Below are positions 60,971 through 64,000 of a DNA stretch of 64,000 bases, piece by piece. The DNA lies in the NCBI GenBank assembly GCA_917880885.1, contig OU862928.1:7769721-7833720 (forward strand). The letters are read 5' to 3'. A model generated the notes under the pieces. That model ran no database searches. It was given only the letters and a program-made list of their open reading frames with translations, and was not told the DNA's origin. The translations under genes and the position numbers were made by a program. Position 1 is the first letter of the stretch. The number at the start of each line of letters is the position of its first letter. Source of the DNA: Limnephilus marmoratus. Its lineage: Eukaryota; Arthropoda; Insecta; Trichoptera; Limnephilidae.

Positions 60971-63190
60971 CCATCGGCCGGGAGAGCCTTTCGACGTGAA
61001 ATAACTTACTGGAAATTGGCCGCGGAGCCCTTCGCCGCCATCGCGTGCCCATATTATAGCCTGGTTGGTACACTCGGAACACTTAAATTATTTTTTTTAT
61101 CATTGCCAATTTTTTTTTTTAATCTGGCATTCCAAATTTTTAAAATCATATTAAAATAAACCTAATAATAAAGATAATGAAAATAATTTTAAAATAATTA
61201 AAAACTTTAAAAATCGTACGTAAAAAAACTGCCAGGCTGCTGGTCGGCAGACCAAAGAAGTCATGAATGGAATTGTCTAGACTATAGTTTTTCATTAGTT
61301 TCGATCTTGAATTCGAAGTAATCGGTGCAGCAGGGCAAGCGATACCGATATGAAACGGACGGGGTTCGGAAATTTCCGTCGTTTTTCGGACGAACGCAGC
61401 ACTTATGGCGACGGTTCGGTGGTTGTTCGAAATTTAAACCATTATGTGCTGTTAGGTTATCTTAAAAAACTATTATTATTATAAATTTGTATAATAGTAT
61501 AGGCACGCGATGGCGGCGAAGGGCTCCGCAGCCAGTTTCCAGTAAGTTGTTTCACGTCGAAAGGCTCTCCCGGCCGATGGGTACAATCGAAACACTCAAA
61601 ATTTATTTTTTTATCATAACAACTAGTTTTATTAAAATCTGGCATTCTAAGTTTTTAAAACCATATTGAAATAAAAATAATAATAAAGTTTTTCAAAATA
61701 TCACTTTGTAATTAAAAAAAAATTAAAACTTTAAAAGATCGTACAGAAAAAACTGCCAGGTTGCTGGTCGGCAAACTAAAAAATTCATAAATGGAATGAT
61801 CTGGACTACAGGTTTTTGTTAGTTTAGATCTTGTATTCGATGTAACCGATGCAGCAGGGCAAGCGAAACCGATATGAAACTGACGGGCTTCGGAAATTTC
61901 CGTCGTTTTTCGGACGAACGCAGCTCTCATGGCGACGGTGCGGTGGTTGTTCGAACTTCCAACCACTAAAGACTATTAGGTTATCCTAAAAATACTATTT
62001 TTATGATAAATTTGTTTAATAATATGGGCACGCGTTGGCGGCGAAGAGCTCCGCGGCCAGTTTCCAGTAAGTTGTTTCGCGTCGAAAGGCTCTCCCGTCC
62101 GATGGGGACACTCGGAACACTCAATTTTTTTTTTTTATGATTACAACTTATTTTATTTAAAATTTTGCATTCTAAGTTTTTGAAATCATATTCATAAAGA
62201 TATTGAAAATATATGTTTTTTAATTTAAAAAAAAATTAAAACTTTAAAAGATCGTACACAAAAAACTGGCAGGCTGCTGATCGGCATACCAAGGAAATCA
62301 TAAATGCGATGATCTAGACTACAGGTTTTCGTTAGTTTCGATCTTGTATTCGATGTAATCGATGCAGCAGAGCAAGCGAAACCGATATGAAACGGACGGG
62401 GTTCGGAAATTTCCTTCGTTTTTCGGACGAACGCAGCTCTTACGGCGACGGTGGGTTTGTTGTTCGAACTTCCAACTACTATGGACTATTAGGCAATCTT
62501 AAAAGGACTATTATTATTATAAATTTGTACAAAAATATTAACACGCGACAGCGGTGAGGGGCACCGCGGCAGGTTTCGTTAGTGGTTTGGCGTCGAAAGG
62601 CTCGCCTGACGGATGGGTACACTCAAAACTCTCAAATTATTTTTTAAAATATTTTTCGTTTATTTTTTTAAAATATGGCATTCAAAGTTTTTAAAAATAT
62701 AGTGAATTAAAAATAATAATAAAGATATACGAAAAATTAAGAAAAATAAAAAAAAACTTTAAAACATCGTACACAAAAAGCTGCCAGGCTGCTGGTCGGC
62801 AGACCAAGAAATTCTTAAATGGAATTATCTGGACTATAGTTATTCGTTGGTTTCATTCGTGTACTCGATGACGTAAAATTTACTATTTTTTACCCCACTT
62901 TGACGCCGGCTGCCTGCGAACGTGCCAGGCTGCCGGTTGGCAGACCTGCTTTTTTCTCATTTTCTAATCGACCTTTATCATATGAGACCATTCCCGTTCG
63001 TGTACTCGATGACGTAATTTTTTTCGAAAAAAATCGCTGACTATTTCCATGACTGCGCGGCTCCTGCCAAGAGGCGCACCGGCAGACCAGCTTTTTTAAG
63101 GTTTTCTAGATGTCCATTATCACTACAAAGTAGTTTCATCCGTGTACTCGATGACGTAGGGTTTACCTATCTCGCCTCCCAGTCTACGAT

Positions 63191-64000
63191 TCCCCCGCTA
63201 GAGAAGCTAGACGGATCAGGGCTGGCACTTTCACTTGAAGAAAAGGCAAACGCGCTCGCCGACGGATTCGAGAGAGCCTACGCAGCCACGGACGGCCTAA
63301 CCGACCCGGAAACGGATCGACTTGTAGAAGAATCTCTACGAAATCTCGAGCAAGCCGAGCAGACGAACGCCGCCGATATCCACCTCAGCACGCCGAACGA
63401 AGTAGCCGTCATCATCAGACGATTGAAGACAAATAAAGCGCCGGGAAGCGATCAAATACACAACATTCTACTCAAACATCTACCGCAGAAAGCCATCATT
63501 TACATTACAAAGCTGTTCAATGCCTGCCTCATCATCGGACATTTCCCTCAGATCTGGAAAACGGCGACCGTGCTGCCCTTTTCCAAGCCAAACAAGGACA
63601 AGAAGCAGCCGACAAACTATCGGCCGATCAGTCTACTCTCCACGCTGAGCAAGGTATTTGAACAGGTTATACTCAACAGGCTGCTTCCACACCACGAAGA
63701 AAACAACACTTTGCCAGACGAGCAGTTTGGATTCAGAAAGAGGCACTCCACTACCCATCAACTCACCAGAGTAGCGGAATTCATCGCCAGAAGATTTAAC
63801 GAACATCGCTACATCGCCGCTGCGCTGCTAGACTTGGAGAAGGCATTTGACACCGTTTGGATCAAAGGGCTACTGCACAAATTGCACAAAACAAACACGC
63901 CCATATACCTAACGAGAGTGATTCAAGAATACCTAAAGGACAGATCCTTCCGAGTTTTCATCAGGAACGCGCTGTCATCGGTACGTGAGATTCCAAAGGG
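63191..64000 (+). pseudogene. Jockey ORF2 continued: reverse transcriptase N-terminal half (cut by window edge)
   Basis: Open from the foldback junction to the last base: IPPLEKLDGSGLALSLEEKA, then KTNKAPGSDQIHN, NYRPISLLSTLSKVFEQVIL, QFGFRKRHSTTHQL, LLDLEKAFDTVW (first catalytic Asp) and LKDRSFRVFI, up to IPKG just before the expected GVPQGS-type motif. No stop in these 270 codons. It is the downstream half of the ORF2 at 57729. Confidence 0.9.

Larger units (their letters stand above)
58842..63185. mobile_element. Foldback element with 2.1-kb near-perfect inverted arms
   Basis: 4344 bp starting AGACTGGGAGGCGAGATAGG and ending with its reverse complement, flanked by a 5-bp duplication ACGAT (58837-58841 and 63186-63190). 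Excision with one ACGAT restores the Jockey linker (REDHTIPPLEK). The arms (58842 to about 60970, about 61066 to 63185) mirror each other around ~61013, with a spacer under 100 bp. Each arm holds three ~140-bp units and three ~510-525-bp units. There is no coding capacity. The architecture recalls Drosophila FB elements, but those make 9-bp duplications. Confidence 0.95.
55926..64000 (+). mobile_element. Jockey-clade non-LTR retrotransposon (runs past right edge)
   Basis: GC-rich leader (55926-56220), ORF1 (56221-57736), and ORF2 (from 57729), interrupted by a foldback element at 58842-63185 and continuing to the window end within RT. ORF1 and ORF2 overlap by 8 bp (ATGTCTGA). A PRE_C2HC-type ORF1 plus APE endonuclease and RT is the Jockey layout. 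The 5' junction with the long TIR at 55925 is abrupt; no target duplication could be checked because the 3' end is outside. Confidence 0.9.

Noticed and set aside
58842..63185. Transib or hAT assignment for the foldback element
   Set aside because: The duplication is 5 bp, but the termini AGACTGGG lack the CAC of Transib, and hAT makes 8-bp duplications.

Overview
The window is eukaryotic and almost certainly from an arthropod, most likely an insect. It is AT-rich and carries the usual insect repeat load: Jockey-clade, R1-clade and CR1/Jockey-like non-LTR retrotransposons, BEL/Pao and Ty3/gypsy LTR elements, mariner, hAT, TTAA-type MITEs and a tRNA-derived SINE. The order cannot be named from sequence alone. 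I see no intact host gene, no structural RNA gene and no prokaryotic signal. Essentially all recognisable coding sequence belongs to mobile elements, most of it broken.

Layout. 1-793: BEL-type LTR on the minus strand with minisatellites. 0.95-7.5 kb: overlapping non-LTR elements, one carrying a TTAA MITE. 7.7-8.25 kb: 3' end of an R1-type element with a 20-bp target duplication. 8.3-15 kb: sparse sequence with a TTAA MITE and a degenerate hAT element (8-bp duplication) that contains a SINE. 15.1-15.9 kb: internally deleted mariner. 16.7-17.2 kb: 67-bp minisatellite. 17.2-24.2 kb: minus-strand non-LTR element split by a young gypsy element (17441-22152). 24.2-26.6 kb: second TTAA MITE copy, a possible Helitron fragment, a SINE fragment and a TIR MITE.

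29-56 kb is a nest of insertions. The outermost layer appears to be a DNA transposon with ~430-470-bp inverted termini (28969-29399 and 55453-55925). Its only gene is a broken minus-strand gene for an XPG/FEN1-like nuclease with a cysteine-rich CXC-like tail. That gene is split by a Transib-like element (30532-53189; CACAGTGG ends, 5-bp CAATG duplication). The Transib-like element was in turn hit by two BEL/Pao elements, BEL-1 (30561-46200, plus strand) and BEL-2 (46464-52138, minus strand). BEL-1 was then hit by a 5'-truncated R1-clade element, a non-LTR 3' fragment with an unusually long 287-bp target duplication, and a hAT-like composite. At most of these levels the duplicated target is still readable, so the order of events can be reconstructed.

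55.9-64 kb: a Jockey-clade element with ORF1 (zinc knuckles) and ORF2 (endonuclease and reverse transcriptase). ORF2 is split by a 4.3-kb near-perfect foldback element (58842-63185) with tandemly repeated arms and a 5-bp duplication. The reverse transcriptase runs off the right edge.

The best candidates for something undescribed are the long-TIR nuclease/CXC transposon, the Transib-like element with RSS-heptamer termini inside it, and the foldback element.
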